Source: Capitulum mitella
Lineage: Eukaryota; Arthropoda; Thecostraca; Pollicipedomorpha; Pollicipedidae
Direction of reading: 5' to 3'
NCBI GenBank assembly: GCA_030062745.1
Contig: CP099852.1
Coordinates: forward strand, 19,153,949 to 19,217,948
Length of the DNA stretch: 64,000 nucleotides
The notes beneath the pieces were generated by a model. The model was not told the origin of the DNA. It worked only from the letters and a program-made list of their open reading frames with translations, and did no database searches. Positions 1 to 11,441 of the stretch are shown here, one piece after another; the first letter of the stretch is position 1; every line of letters begins with the position of its first letter. Made by a program: the position numbers and the translations under genes.

Positions 1-2150
1 TTGATTACAGCTGATTGTTGGTTAATACCAAAGCGTTTTGCCATCATTATAATATTCTCGCCAATATTTGGCGAGACCTCTATAAATGAATATTTAGGGA
101 TCAACTTTTTAGATTACCCTGATTAAATTACGCTGTCACATATTTCGTGTGCCTCTACCATTAGGTAACTAATGAATAATACCATGCAACGTTGAAAAGA
201 CATAATTCCGTATCGAATAGAACAAAGAGCTAGCGTAAGCTTTGTTCTGAAAACAAAGGGCATGTGCCTAGTGTGCGGAATGTTGAGTAGACTTTCTCGT
301 GAGCCACGTACTCAGTATGGAATGTGCGAAAATTGGGCACGCGATCCATGTACGGACATTGAAAAAGGGCAAATGTTGCTACACATGTGGCGTGACGGTA
401 GGTTCTGAACAGATTGATGGCGCACTGCGTGTATATTCATATGTAGTAATGTGAGCCAAACATGTGTACCATGGAGTTTCTAGAACAGCTGATTTTTGCA
501 TCATTATGCTGAGCGGGTACATATCTGCGTTGAAATGACGCTATCAGGCTACTTGAGCATACCTTACTCATCATAAATGTTTCAGATTCCGGAAGATGCA
601 TTGCATATTGTTTGATTTACATAGCGTGTTTGCAAGCCGTGTGCAATTAGGCACATTTGGTGTGCTCGTTTAGGGACATTGGGATGTAATTACGCACAAC
701 TGAAATCAATCTTCCAAACACTTGCTATCGATTTTCGGTTAAGGATACAAAACTTTCCCACGTTTTGGTTGTGAGCATCTGTCCAAAACTGAGTAAATGA
801 CATGCTCCGTTCGGATTTAGGCAATGCTTTCCTCGGGAAAATCCTTTAAAAGCTTAGGTGTGTGTAATTAGGGGCACTTCCTTACACGGACGACTTGCGA
901 GCAATGAGACTATGAAATAAAAAGACTGCTGTATTGTTACAATCACCCGTGCTCAGTGCCCTCAACATGTCTCGTGTAGTGCGACGCCGACTTGTTGAGG
1001 ACGTGGGCGCGGTGTGTGTGACGTCAGGGCCGGCGGGCCAATCAGCAACGAGTAAACGTTGGGCTGTCTGCCGATGCGTGGGAACTCTCGAGGGTTTGTC
1101 TCCCGGGAATTCAACGTTGCCGTTCTAGTACGATTGTACCACATCCAATGCATTTGAGACCCATTTGGTATGCTGGTAAGCCAGAGGCAAAGCATGCCGA
1201 AATCTGGTACGTTTTCACTGAAAAGGTGCGTAAATGTGTATTTCTCAACCCTGTCTTGAAAGCCACAGTCCCCCTCTCCTTCGAACACGACGTCTCACCT
1301 TTCACAGCGTATCCACCTGCCATCTGCCTAAGTCAGCTGACAGTGTGCAGGTGCACATCCCACTCAACAGACGGAAGACGCTGAGCCAAGAACGATAGAT
1401 GTCGGTACGGTCGGTACGGTAGATGTCGCACTGTACGGCGGTTAAATGATCGACGGCATGAAACAATGAGTATCTTTCGGAATTTGAATCTCATACAGAC
1501 TGATGCGATGCAACGTAATTTAATGCAGTTTTACAGAAATTATAATGTCTGACGCATGCTCCAAAAAAAGAGCAATCATAAAGTCTTCAGCGGCAAAACC
1601 GGGAGATTTCCCTAACGTTCTTGTGATCGTACATTTCAGCAGAATACCGCGCCAAAACGAATTCCGCAGAAATAATGGCTTGAGAGCGTCATAGGGGCCC
1701 GGCGTTGGGCTTTGCTGTAATTAGGTGGGTCGTGCGGAAGCCGTTGTGGAATTTCTTAGTGCCATTTATGCGATTTTGGTATGTTTTGTGGACTCACATG
1801 ATGTATAATGGAAAATAATGCGAGCGAGTTGAATGAACGGCTCTCGCGGTCGAGGCTTGGCGCCACGAAAGCGTTTTCTTCCCCGTTTTAAGAAACATTG
1901 GGACAATGAAAGGCACACAGGGGATTTAGCGGCCAGCCGGCGCAGCCAAAGTGGGTGGGGCCCCTGGGGCCCAGCCCCCTTCAGGTCCGCATTTTTTGTG
2001 AAAACACTGCACATCGTCTTCCCAGCAGGCGGTTTTTGTATGAATTCAGTATACGCTGAGCTCCGACCTTAAGAAAATATTGGCTGCGTCTCCACGGCGG
2101 GTACCGCAGTCTGTGGCAGCCCCATAGCATTCGTAGTAACGACGGAAGAG
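1..2150. other. No gene recognised
   Basis: About 2.1 kb of moderately AT-rich DNA. Open frames here are short (under about 85 codons), overlap on both strands and resemble no protein family I know. A GC-richer patch lies around 960-1140 and 1840-1980. I see no splice-site series, microsatellite or terminal repeats. Confidence 0.5.
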
Positions 2151-2189
2151 CAGCACCAGCATGGTAAACAACAGGACGATGTGTGGCAC

Positions 2190-2900
2190 AGCGACCTCCT
2201 GGCGGCATTCGCTGCTGAGCACAATCCACCAATCAATGTAAGCGATCACTTCGTTCCGTTGACTAAAAACGTCTGCCCAGGCTCAGCCGTGACAAAAACG
2301 GAAAAAAACTACAGGCAGGGAAAACAAGAACAACGACTACCAGTTATGTGACAGGATCTGAATAAGAGACAAGAGTCTTCTGAATCATGCGCAGTGAGCC
2401 CTACTCGCTAATAGTGGACGATACAACAGATATATCTACTAAGAAATCGATAGAGATTGTGGCACGAGTCTATAACGACCGAGATGGCAAGACGAAAGAA
2501 ATTTTCCAGGACCTACTAGAGGTGAAGGATACTACCGCCCAAGGCTTATAGCAGGTCATATGTGATGTTGTGTTAGCCAATGACGTTCCTCTGAAGAACG
2601 TGATAGGATTTGAGGCTGGTAACGCCAGCGGGATGTAGGGTCAACAGTGTCCAGGCTGTATTCAAAAAGGACCTACCGCATATTTTAGTAACAGGTTTAC
2701 CGGTCATGCCCTTCATCTGTGTACCTCCACTACATACTTCAAACTGTCTTCCACACTGAATATTTGGCCAGGGATGTGCACACTATCGAGAATGCTACGA
2801 CCCTGTGGAACGAAGTGGCTCTGACTTGAAGCAGCTGTGAGAAGGCTGTACGATCAGTAGGCCGTCCTCTGCGTGCCTTTGAGCAGGCAGCTGAGGTGGA
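2190..2900 (+). pseudogene. hAT/DUF4371-type transposase fragment
   Basis: Broken coding stretches on the plus strand read like the middle of the DUF4371 / hAT-type transposase family (ZNF862- or KIAA1586-like host relatives). Near 2190-2290 the frame gives AAFAAEHNPPINVSDHFVPL. Near 2400-2630 it gives SLIVDDTTDIST, then ARVYNDRDGKTKEIFQ and VPLKNVIGF, which match the conserved D-E-S-T-D block and the segment after it. Stops and frame changes occur between blocks (a stop near 2550 and another near 2636), and the later part around 2650-2760 is in other frames. No intact product is possible. The left inverted-repeat arm begins inside this fragment, and part of it reappears inverted at about 15160-15446. 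Confidence 0.6.
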
Positions 2901-4175
2901 CCACATACAGACCGCGAGAAAATCCTGTGTGTTCTGAATGACCCCATTTACAAGAGCTGTACATAACTTTTCCCAACTACGTTCTATCGCTTGTCACGAA
3001 CGGTAAACAGCTCACCCGCCTCAGCCAGCGCTAAAATCCCATGTAATACAGCGCCCCTGGTGACGGTCCGCGAAACTGCACATCGCCCGCCGCCAACCCA
3101 GCTGCCAGAGCCTTTGTGAGGCGAGACGCAATACTGCCTCTGGCCGCCACCGTCGCGGCGCCGCCGTCGGGGGCTGACCGACGAAACATGGTCGACCGTC
3201 TGAGTTGGCATCAGTGGCGGAGATAGGATTGTGTCTGTAGGGTAGCTATTGATTAAAATATCATACATTTAGGTTTCGTACTAGTTTAAAGCGTTAGATA
3301 TATGTTTTGGAGCCGTGTGCAAATGATTCAGTAGCATGACTGCATACCCCCAGCATTCACGATCATTTATACGCCCTTGAAAAGGGAGAGAGCTTTCTGC
3401 CTGGGGCCCTGACTCGAGCGCATTCCAACAACGCTTTATGAAATTCCCACACCCAGAACGCGGTTTAGTCGTTACTGATGACCGATTTCGGTATCGGATC
3501 CTACGGATAGAGATTTGACGCAATCTTTTTGCTCTGAAAGGAGTAACTTCTCGATTGTGTTTAGTAACTGGAGACTTTTGGTACATTCTAGGCTATATGT
3601 ACCTTTGACGTTTTGTGGCATAGCTTTAGTGTTTGTTATTTGCTGCGAATTTCAGTGGTAGAAATCATAACGGCAAGGGGGGAGAATTTACACCCTCATG
3701 GGCCGCGCTAGTAGCCCACTAGGGAAGCAATCCTTTCATAGAACAAAAATGTGCGCCTTGAACCCTGTGCATGCAACTATGCAGCATGTCGGAGACCTGA
3801 TCATGCTGTGCAAGCGGCTCTACATGCGTCCTGGCAGAATTTCTGAGGAGTAGATGTCTTGACAGAGTCGGCTGACAGGACTCGGGCAGAATAAATAAAC
3901 GGCATGCCAGATTTTAGTAACGCTTAGGTGACGCCACAAAAACACATACGTGGAAGCGAGAGGTGTTAGAAAAGGTGTTATTTCTGGCGTTGAAGAACAT
4001 CAAAAATCTGTGCTCATAAAAATGTTTAGTAATCCCAAAGTTTGGTTCTGTGTCTCCATCGTCAAACTGCGTTGTAACCATGTTGACAAACTTCTAACTG
4101 CAAGCAAATGATTCTGTCTCTTTTCAGGAATAAGCAGATATGATGTCATACCTAAATAACACCAAGAATGCCACC

Positions 4176-5493
4176 TTAACACGCGCACTGGAAGGGGGGC
4201 TTTTCGTGCCCCCCCCCCACCTGATTTTCTTGAACATCTCGAGAACGGACCGGAGCTGGTTGCTGCTACTTTTATGGCAGTTAAGTAACTCGTCAAATGA
4301 CGAAAAAATCGGGAATCGGCCGGAATTTTTTGAAATTTTAAGCATCTGAAATTAGACAAACATGACGAAAGCGACGGTTGTCGCTGACAAATGAAAGCTT
4401 TGTGAAAGAACCAGCGTTTTACTTAAGGCTACCGTGTGAACACAATCAGTCAATCCCATTCGGGCATAAGTGATGGACGACCAAGACCATAGCCAGGATC
4501 AGTAAGGGTCAAGATCATGTAAGGTCAAGGTCAAACAGCTTGTGACGTGATCCAGTTTTGCTTTGCAACATGTCAGGATGTATGAAATATGCTTTCAGAG
4601 GCCCGAATAAAAACATGTGTGCGCACACTGATACGCTTACATATACCAAGGTCAGTGAAGGTCAAGGTCATTAAAGGTCAAGGCCAAATATTGTGACCTG
4701 ACCCAGATATGTTCTGGACATGTCGATTTGTATGAAATATGAATTCAAAAACCCTATTAAAAATACGTGTGCGCACATGGATACACTTACATATATACAA
4801 AAGTCATTTCAGGTCAAGATCATCAAAGGTCAAGGGCAACTTTTTTGTGACCTGGTTCGGACTTGCTTTACAATATGTCGATTTGTATGAAATATGCATT
4901 CAAAGACCCTATTAAAACACGTTTGGCACATTGATACTCACGTGTATGTACGTATGCACGTATACATACATGCGTAAATATAAACGCTGGAAGTGACCAA
5001 ATGCAATGATGTTGGCTACCTTCACTGAAAATACGCCAAAAGATATATGTTGCGCCCTCATTTACTCTCAAACTGTCCCGTGTTGTTCGAAATCTGATTT
5101 GCAAAAGATGAAAAAATGGCTCCAGAGGCCAATGACCTGACAAGACAACGACCCAAAATCCTCAGTCAAGGCGCCAAATGAATGGAAGTTGTCGTATTCC
5201 ACGTTTCAACGGCCACACGAACACCCTTTTCCCGTTTCGTTCGACAAGTTGTATGAAATGGCCTGTACTGGCCGATAAAGTGTCCAAGGTTGACCTTTTC
5301 GACCTTATTTGACCTTGAAGATATCGACTTGGGATCATGAAAATTGCCAACAATGTAAATCGTTATAGCCCCACCCTGTCCATAAAATTTCATGTCTCTA
5401 ACTCTTTCCGTCTGCGAGATCGGAGGGGGAGACACTTTTAGACCCCCCTTTCCAAGCGCGTTAGTGCGAAACCCCTTCCACTGCGGGGGTTAA
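4176..5493. mobile_element. TTAA-flanked MITE, family 3 (left-arm copy)
   Basis: A non-coding element of about 1.3 kb bounded by TTAA at 4176-4179 and 5490-5493. The termini are related as imperfect inverted repeats: one begins CACGCGCACTGGAAGGGG, the other, read inward, CCCCCGCAGTGGAAGGGG. Next to them lie G-runs facing C-runs. TTAA target duplication and CCC-type ends are typical of piggyBac-derived MITEs (family knowledge). There is no transposase. The interior carries AGGTCA/TGACCT arrays. The same element sits inverted at 11442-12752, so it was present before the inverted duplication arose. Confidence 0.6.
4500..4970. repeat. Tandem ~150-bp repeats with AGGTCA half-sites
   Basis: Three tandem units of roughly 150-155 bp, marked by TGTATGAAATATG at about 4579, 4729 and 4884. 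Each has a run of AGGTCA/AAGGTCA motifs (for example AAGGTCAAGGTCA) and a segment resembling TGTGTGCGCACA. The inverted copy lies at about 11950-12450. AGGTCA direct repeats are the canonical nuclear-receptor half-site; function here is only a possibility. Confidence 0.65.
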
Positions 5494-5507
5494 AAGAGCA
5501 TTAATCT

Positions 5508-5930
5508 TTGCAAAATCCTTCACCCAAAATGAAAATTACTCTTCCGCGCCGAGAAAAAATTCTAACCCCGGTGGAAGCCGCAGGCGTGGACGACCCGTTG
5601 GCGGTGATACGGCCCAGTTCATCGAGGTCGATGGACCGCGGACACCCATCCGTGCTGGCCCAGCATGGGCCTCCGTCCACCTCGACACACCTGTCAGGCG
5701 CACCAGCGGCGACCGCGGCTGATGACGTCACCACCGACCTCAGCTGTCGGCGGCGGCCGCGTGACGACGAGTCGGCCAACGTGTCGCCATTTGCCGCGGT
5801 GGATCTCAGCCGCGTCAGCGGGACGCGTCATTCACCAATGAGATCCCATGCCGACGTGAACTCGCGACAGACGGAGGAACGCCCCTGTTATAACGACAGG
5901 ACGTCATACGCCACTGACGGGGTGGCCTGA
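5508..5930 (+). other. Unrecognised 140-codon open frame, duplicated
   Basis: An open frame of 140 codons whose inverted copy at 11005-11406 (minus strand) is also open for 133 codons. The product is Arg/Ser/Asp-rich and I recognise no domain. The two copies differ at about ten residues and the opposite strand is also open across part of it, so selection on this frame is doubtful. It is listed because both arms keep it open; it is more likely non-coding GC-rich DNA. Confidence 0.12.
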
Positions 5931-6156
5931 CGACAGGACATATTCCACTCCAGGGGACTTTCGAGTCTGAGGGGTTCCATATGAGGGCAGATGCCGTTAA
6001 TGTTGGGTCAATACCTGACAGGGCATATTGCACGCCGAGGAAGGAAGTTTTGTAGCAACAAAATGAGTGAGGCTTCATTGGAGAGGTGTCATGAGCATGG
6101 AAACGGAGCGACAGAGCAATAAAATCTCATATCATATTGATACATATCATAGTGAT

Positions 6157-6159
<3 letters not shown>

Positions 6160-6204
<45 letters not shown>
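6160..6204. repeat. (TA)n microsatellite
   Basis: About 40 bp of TA dinucleotides preceded by a short CA run, just inside the inner end of the left inverted-repeat arm. Confidence 0.95.
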
Positions 6205-6208
<4 letters not shown>

Positions 6209-6747
6209 GCATTTCCATTGGTCAACGACGAGTGCAACTGCCATGAACATTCGACGTTTCTGCCGTTGTTGAGGTGTGGGCAATTCGACAACGCTATTTC
6301 TGACCATGCCTCTGGCCTGTGACAAAGTACACGTCATGGCTCTAGAATTTCTGTATCTGAAAGCTTCCAAATTTCACCGTTTTCCAAATTTCCCTAAAAA
6401 CCCTAGCTCCTGGAGTCGGCACCGAAGGGAATGGGACAAAGAAGTTTAAAAGCCCATGAACACTTAAAGCACATCAATCGTGCCGCAGTGCCGATGGGTG
6501 AATCATATCCGCAATGTTAAACGATGCTTCCTTTTTCTAACCTTCAAATAACTTACATCCACGGAAACTTCTGAGCTCTTTCATTCGCCTTACATCCGCC
6601 AGTTCACTGAACTCCGTGCGTTCTCACGTCCGTTTATTTATCAAAGCGTAGCCTATCCAGAATATTCGGACCGTAAAACGCCATCTCATTGGTTGTATAT
6701 GATATCATAATTGCACCATTCTCTTTCATTAATTCCATTCCTAGGTA

Positions 6748-6810
<63 letters not shown>

Positions 6811-7480
6811 CATGCCTTGCTTTCGCTCAGTATCTGTCTGTCGGTTCAACATATGGTAGACGTCGTGACACTTAAGATGTAGTGAAGTGCTAGTGCTGTA
6901 AGTTATCAGTGTTTGACGTGAAGAATATAAACGGTGAAAGTGGAAGCTCTGTGTGCCTCACGAATGAACAAAGAACTTATTGGCAAGGCGAGCTTGCAAA
7001 CAGAGAAGCATTGAACAAAGAGAGATATTGGCACTAACGTGGTCGGCAATAGTCAAGCTATCATACGAAGCAGAAAGCTCTGTTACAAGGCCTCTGTCAC
7101 CGCGATGTGTCTTTGTGACGTCGATTCGCTCTGTGAATGTCCCGCAGGACCTCATCGAACTATATATATATATGCATCAAGATGACAAGCAAAATTCAAA
7201 TCATGTCAGAAATACTGCATACATTTCGACCGGACGGTGTTTTGATCATTGCATAGTGAAGAGCAATTGGACAGGTGGGAAAACAACATCGCGGGATCAC
7301 GCAGCTGACGACGGCCGGAAATAGACGGGATGGGAGGGCAATGTGAAAGAATGGAGGACATTGTGAGAGGAAAAAAGGCGTGAGGGGATGGGAGGACAGT
7401 GTGGTGGAAAGGAAAACAGTGGGAGAAAACGGGAACCGGTGTAAGAGGATGAAAGGTCGTGCCGGCCGGTCCAGACGTCT
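6205..7480. other. Spacer, no gene recognised
   Basis: Spacer of the inverted repeat. It contains a second TA microsatellite at 6748-6808 and purine-rich sequence at 7330-7450 leading into the pentanucleotide satellite. Only short, low-complexity open frames (for example poly Ile-Tyr from TA repeats) are present. Confidence 0.5.
6748..6808. repeat. (TA)n microsatellite
   Basis: About 60 bp of uninterrupted TA dinucleotide. Confidence 0.95.
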
Positions 7481-7756
7481 TCCGGCCTGGCCCGGTCTGG
7501 TCTGGTCTGGTCCGGTATGGTCCGGTCCGGTCTGGCCTGGTCTGGTCCGGTCTGGTCCGGTCTGGTCTGGTCTGGTCTGGTGTAGTCTGGTCTGGTCTGG
7601 TCTGGTCCGGTCCAATTCGGTCTGGTCTGATCCGGTCCGGTCCGGTCCGGTCCGATCTGGTCCGGTCCGATCTGGTCCGGTCCAGTTCGGTCCGATCTGG
7701 TCCGGTCCGGTCTGGTTTAGTCTGGTCTGGTCTGGTCTGGTCTGGTCCGGTCCGGC
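7481..7756. repeat. Pentanucleotide satellite (TGGTC/CGGTC)n
   Basis: Roughly 275 bp of a 5-bp repeat with units GGTCT and GGTCC, strongly strand-asymmetric (G+T on the plus strand). It keeps long frames open on both strands only because of its composition. Confidence 0.95.
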
Positions 7757-8527
7757 CTCATCAGTAGCGACCCACAGAGGGCGGCTGCGTCCGGCGGCGT
7801 CCCAGCCGTGACACGACGGCCGTCAATGAGACCATGGCGTGAACAGCCTCTTCACCTCTCTAATTGCTCTCCACTATGCCGTGATCCGTGCTGCTTAAGT
7901 GCCTGACATAGGGGAGACCGGGGTCAAATGTAACACGGGGCAATTGTAACAGAAGCTTTAACTTCGAAACTTAAAAATGGATGACGCTGGAGGGACTACT
8001 GCACATGGGCAGTAAGCTGTTCCTTTTCCTTACGGGGTTTCAGGCCGGTGCGGCGGGTGAGTCGATTGTGCTGTTCACAATTGTGTTTTTTTAGAGTGCA
8101 TTGTAACTTTATTTATTTTTTAATATGATCAACTCATTCACGTATCTTACTAGACACGGGTTCAAGAGTTTGTGTGGGGTGGGTGGGAGTACCTGGTCAA
8201 AAAATGAGTGCATCAGTTGCCGCCCACGCCGCCTTGTTTTGCGTCATTTTTGTCTCGAAGATGGCGTGGCGTGACGGGGACAATTGTAACATTTTTGCTG
8301 GGATCAAATGTAACAGTGTTACAATTGACCCCTATGGCCAGACCATTAAACCTACATTTATGTAAAATATCAATGGACTTGGCATAAATGTAACCACTGG
8401 GAGGCGGAGGCTATGGAAACATGCCCCGTCCAATTAATCAACATGCAATTTTGTCCCCAAATTCAATACCAATATCATTCAAAAATCATACTTACGGTAT
8501 TATTGTCACCAGTCCTTGATTTATCTC

Positions 8528-9740
8528 TTAACCCTATTCCCGGAGGGCTAGACGGTATAGTCGATTCCCGGCAGGGGGGCGGATTCGGCCCTCCCTGAGA
8601 TCTCGAGAACTACTTGTTCGATTTCATCGCAACAAACGGCAATCGATTTGCCGTCACGTGAACTACATTAATATAAAAAGAATTTTTCAAAATTTCGAAA
8701 TTTGTGGATACAGGGGGCAAAAATGTCAAAATGGGGGGTACTTTTGGACCTCTTATAACTCCGTCGTTTATGGACCGATTTTGATGAAACTGGCATCAAT
8801 CGAGTGATTATGGATAGGGCTTTTACCATGGGCCCACAAATTTGAAATTTTGAGAAAATTCATGGGCGTTCACAGGGTTTCAAAAATAGGAGGATTAGTT
8901 TTCTAATAACTAAATGAACAAAATAGGCCAACACCCTTTTTTGGCTTCTGCTAGTCATGTTATACTAAAGAAGTACAAATCGCATTCCAATGTTTGTATA
9001 ATGTTAGCATAGGCGGTGCCAGGGACATGAAAAAGGGGGAACTGCCAAGGTCACACGTTTCTCAGATCAACTTGTGACCTTTGACCTTAAATGACCTCCA
9101 GTGACCTTGGGATTACTTGGAATGATCTCGTATGCATTTAATATTATCTGTAAACGTTTTCAATCATTTGAATTCACTCTATTTCAAAAATTTCATTTCA
9201 TGGCTATTGCGATATACGGTACGCGCACTGACATTTTAGGTCATAGCTCCGTGACCCGACCTGATATCAAGCCGAAACTTGGTACACAAGTAGAGGGCAC
9301 CCTTCTACGTCATATATATTCCGGATTTGGCATTTGAAAAAATGACGCCAAAATTATAGCGAAAAAACATATTTTGACTTTTGACCTTGATCTGACCTTG
9401 TAAAATGACCTCAGATAAACAAAATCATATCTGCACATTGCCCAACTATTTAGCTATACATCCATATAAAGTTTTAAGTTCTGGCTTTAAAACTCTGTTT
9501 TTGGCAGATATTTTCCTTTTACCCTCAACATGGCCAAAAATGGCATGAGGTGCCTCCCAAAAACGTTACCTGGCTCTGCCCCTGAGCAAAATAGAATTGT
9601 GAAATTTTGTCACAGCACGTAGAAAGAATAGCTAGGAAAAGTGACCAAGTTTCGCGAAGCTGCGTTGAAAAGCCTGGAATTGGCAAGCAAAAAACCCGTG
9701 GGGGGGCGGATTCCGCCCCCCCTGCCGGGAATAGGGTTAA
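8528..9740. mobile_element. TTAA-flanked MITE, family 1, copy 1
   Basis: A 1.21-kb non-coding element bounded by TTAA and ending in CCCTATTCCCGG / CCGGGAATAGGG. A subterminal CGGATTC flanked by G and C runs forms short palindromes at each end. TTAA target plus CCCT ends fits piggyBac-derived MITEs. The interior has many TGACCTTGACC motifs. Four more copies are in the window (13164, 19689, 21347, about 60555). This one is nested in the TA-flanked transposon and is therefore younger than it. Confidence 0.8.
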
Positions 9741-10000
9741 GTACTGTTTTGTCAATTTTAATTTTAAGACGTGGTTACATTCTTGGCGGCTAGTCACCGT
9801 GGTCTTACCGCAGATGTTTCACCTTCACAGAGGATTTATTAAGATACTTTATTATTTTATTTATTGATTATTTTATTGATTAAATAATTCTAGTTTGACT
9901 TCATTTTGATATTTCTGGGGGAAGTATGGGGCATTTGTATGTAGTTTTATATGATTATATAGTTATATAGTTATAGTTGTTATAGTTGAATATAGTTATA

Positions 10001-10337
10001 ATGACTTACACTCCAGAAAAGAGAGCGATAGAGCTAAAAGAGAGTCGAAAGGATTGCAAACAAGCATCGAAGAAGCTCAATTTTGACAAGGACAAGCATG
10101 AAGAGAAGAAGACGACGGCTGGTGGGAAGAGGACTCGGAAGACAGCACGCAGGGAAAGCAGCAGTGATGATGAAGAAGTCTTCTGCTTTTGATGAAGCGT
10201 CGGTTCTTGGCCTGATAAAGGTAGAGCTGTTATTTAATGCAGGAAAAACTGCTGGAGTACTTGAGCTTTACGCCGTTGCAAAGTCGCATTTTTGTACTGG
10301 AGCTGTGATTTTAATCCAGCAAAGGCTCAGGATGTGA
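10001..10337 (+). pseudogene. Possible transposase remnant in TA-flanked element
   Basis: Two overlapping frames. The first begins with ATG at 10001 and gives a 63-residue Lys/Arg/Glu-rich peptide ending SSSDDEEVFCF. The second continues to 10337. An acidic Ser/Asp stretch followed by Cys is reminiscent of C-terminal tails of pogo/Jerky-like transposases, but there is no DDE domain and the assignment rests mostly on position inside the element. Confidence 0.25.
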
Positions 10338-11441
10338 GAGACAATGTTGTTCCACAAAGGCTGTTTTCCACAAAAGTGGCTTTTACTACACCACTACATC
10401 ATTCGCTAACATGTTACATTTGACCCTAGGTGCTGTTACAATTTTCCCCGTACCTGGGGTTAATTGTAACAGCTTAAGTGACTTTTCGAAGCAGTAATTT
10501 CGATACCTTAAAGTCGTTATTTCGGGATCGTTTCATATCCGCTACAAAGGCAAAATATCAGGGTTTGTGAAAACCCGAGAAAATGTTCCCCAACCCAAAA
10601 TATTTTCGTTCCAGGATCGAAAAGGTAAAAAATGTAACATTTGACCCCGGTCTCCCCTACGTATTGGCGCTCATCCACACTCATGGCCCTGGGCGGACTG
10701 ACGTGGCTCGCTGATGTAAGGCTATTCAGTTCTCAGGTGGAATTCCTCCGCCTGTCGACACGGACAACCCTGCAGCAGGGCTTGGCTGTCAGTCCGTTAT
10801 GTAGAAGAGATTTTATTGCTCTGTCGCTCCGTTTCCATGCTCATGACAACTCTCCAATGAAGCCTCACTCATTTTGTTGCTACAAAGCTTCCTTCCTCGG
10901 CGTGCAATATGCCCTGTCAGGTATTGACCCAACATTAACGGCATCTGCCCTCATATGGAACCCCTCAGACTCGAAAGTCCCCTGGAGAGGAACATGTCCT
11001 GTCGTCAGGCCACCCCGTCAGTGGTATATGACGTCCTGTCGTTATAACAGGGGCGTTCCTCCGTCTGTCGCGAGTTCACGTCGGCATGGGATCTCATTGG
11101 TGAATGACGCGTCCCGCTGACGCGGCTGAGATCCACCGCGGCAAATGGCGACACGCTGGCCGACTCGTCGTCACGCGGCCGCCGCCGACAGCTGAGGTCG
11201 GTGGTGACGTCATCAGCCGCGGTCGCCGCTGGTGTCCCTGACAGGTCGGTCGAGGTGGGCAGAGGCCCATCCTGGGCCAGTACGGATGGGTGTCCGCGGT
11301 CCATCGACTCCGATGAACTGGACCGTATCACCGCCGACGGGTCGTCCACGTCTGCGGCTTCCACCGGGGTTAGAATTCTTTCTCGGCGCGGAAGAGTAAT
11401 TTTCATTTTGGGTGAAGGATTTTGCGAAGATTAATGCTCTT

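Larger units (their letters stand above)
2677..6129. repeat. Left arm of large inverted repeat
   Basis: This arm of about 3.45 kb is matched in reverse complement by 10806-15446. Landmarks that pair include the hAT fragment near 2680-2940, the CG-rich block at 3080-3200, the block at 3300-3600, the TTAA element at 4176-5493, and the inner end at 6105-6129 (GGAGCGACAGAGCAATAAAA). The right arm is longer because it carries an extra 1.2-kb TTAA element at 13164-14381. Similarity looks high throughout, with scattered substitutions. Confidence 0.85.
7909..10659. mobile_element. TA-flanked DNA transposon remnant (pogo/Tc1-like ends)
   Basis: Inverted ends GGGGAGACCGGGGTCAAATG at 7911 and its complement ending at 10657, flanked on both sides by TA (7909-7910, 10658-10659). 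A TA duplication is the hallmark of the IS630/Tc1/mariner superfamily; long inverted ends rich in GGGG and ATGTAACA suggest a pogo-like group. Internal subterminal repeats of ATGTAACA and CAATTGTAAC occur at 7930-7965, 8280-8330 and 10405-10480. It is interrupted by a TTAA element at 8528-9740; without that insertion it would be about 1.5 kb, too short for a full transposase. Confidence 0.65.

Noticed and set aside
5508-5930. A conserved protein-coding gene in the inverted-repeat arms
   Set aside because: Replacement changes are as common as expected for neutral drift, both strands are open, and no domain is recognised; kept only as a low-confidence entry.
6137-6852. Ile-Tyr repeat frames
   Set aside because: Translation of TA microsatellites; the same applies at 15431-15718.
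7196-7811. Frames of 100-143 codons rich in Trp-Ser-Gly-Pro-Val
   Set aside because: Produced by the pentanucleotide satellite; both strands and several frames are open.
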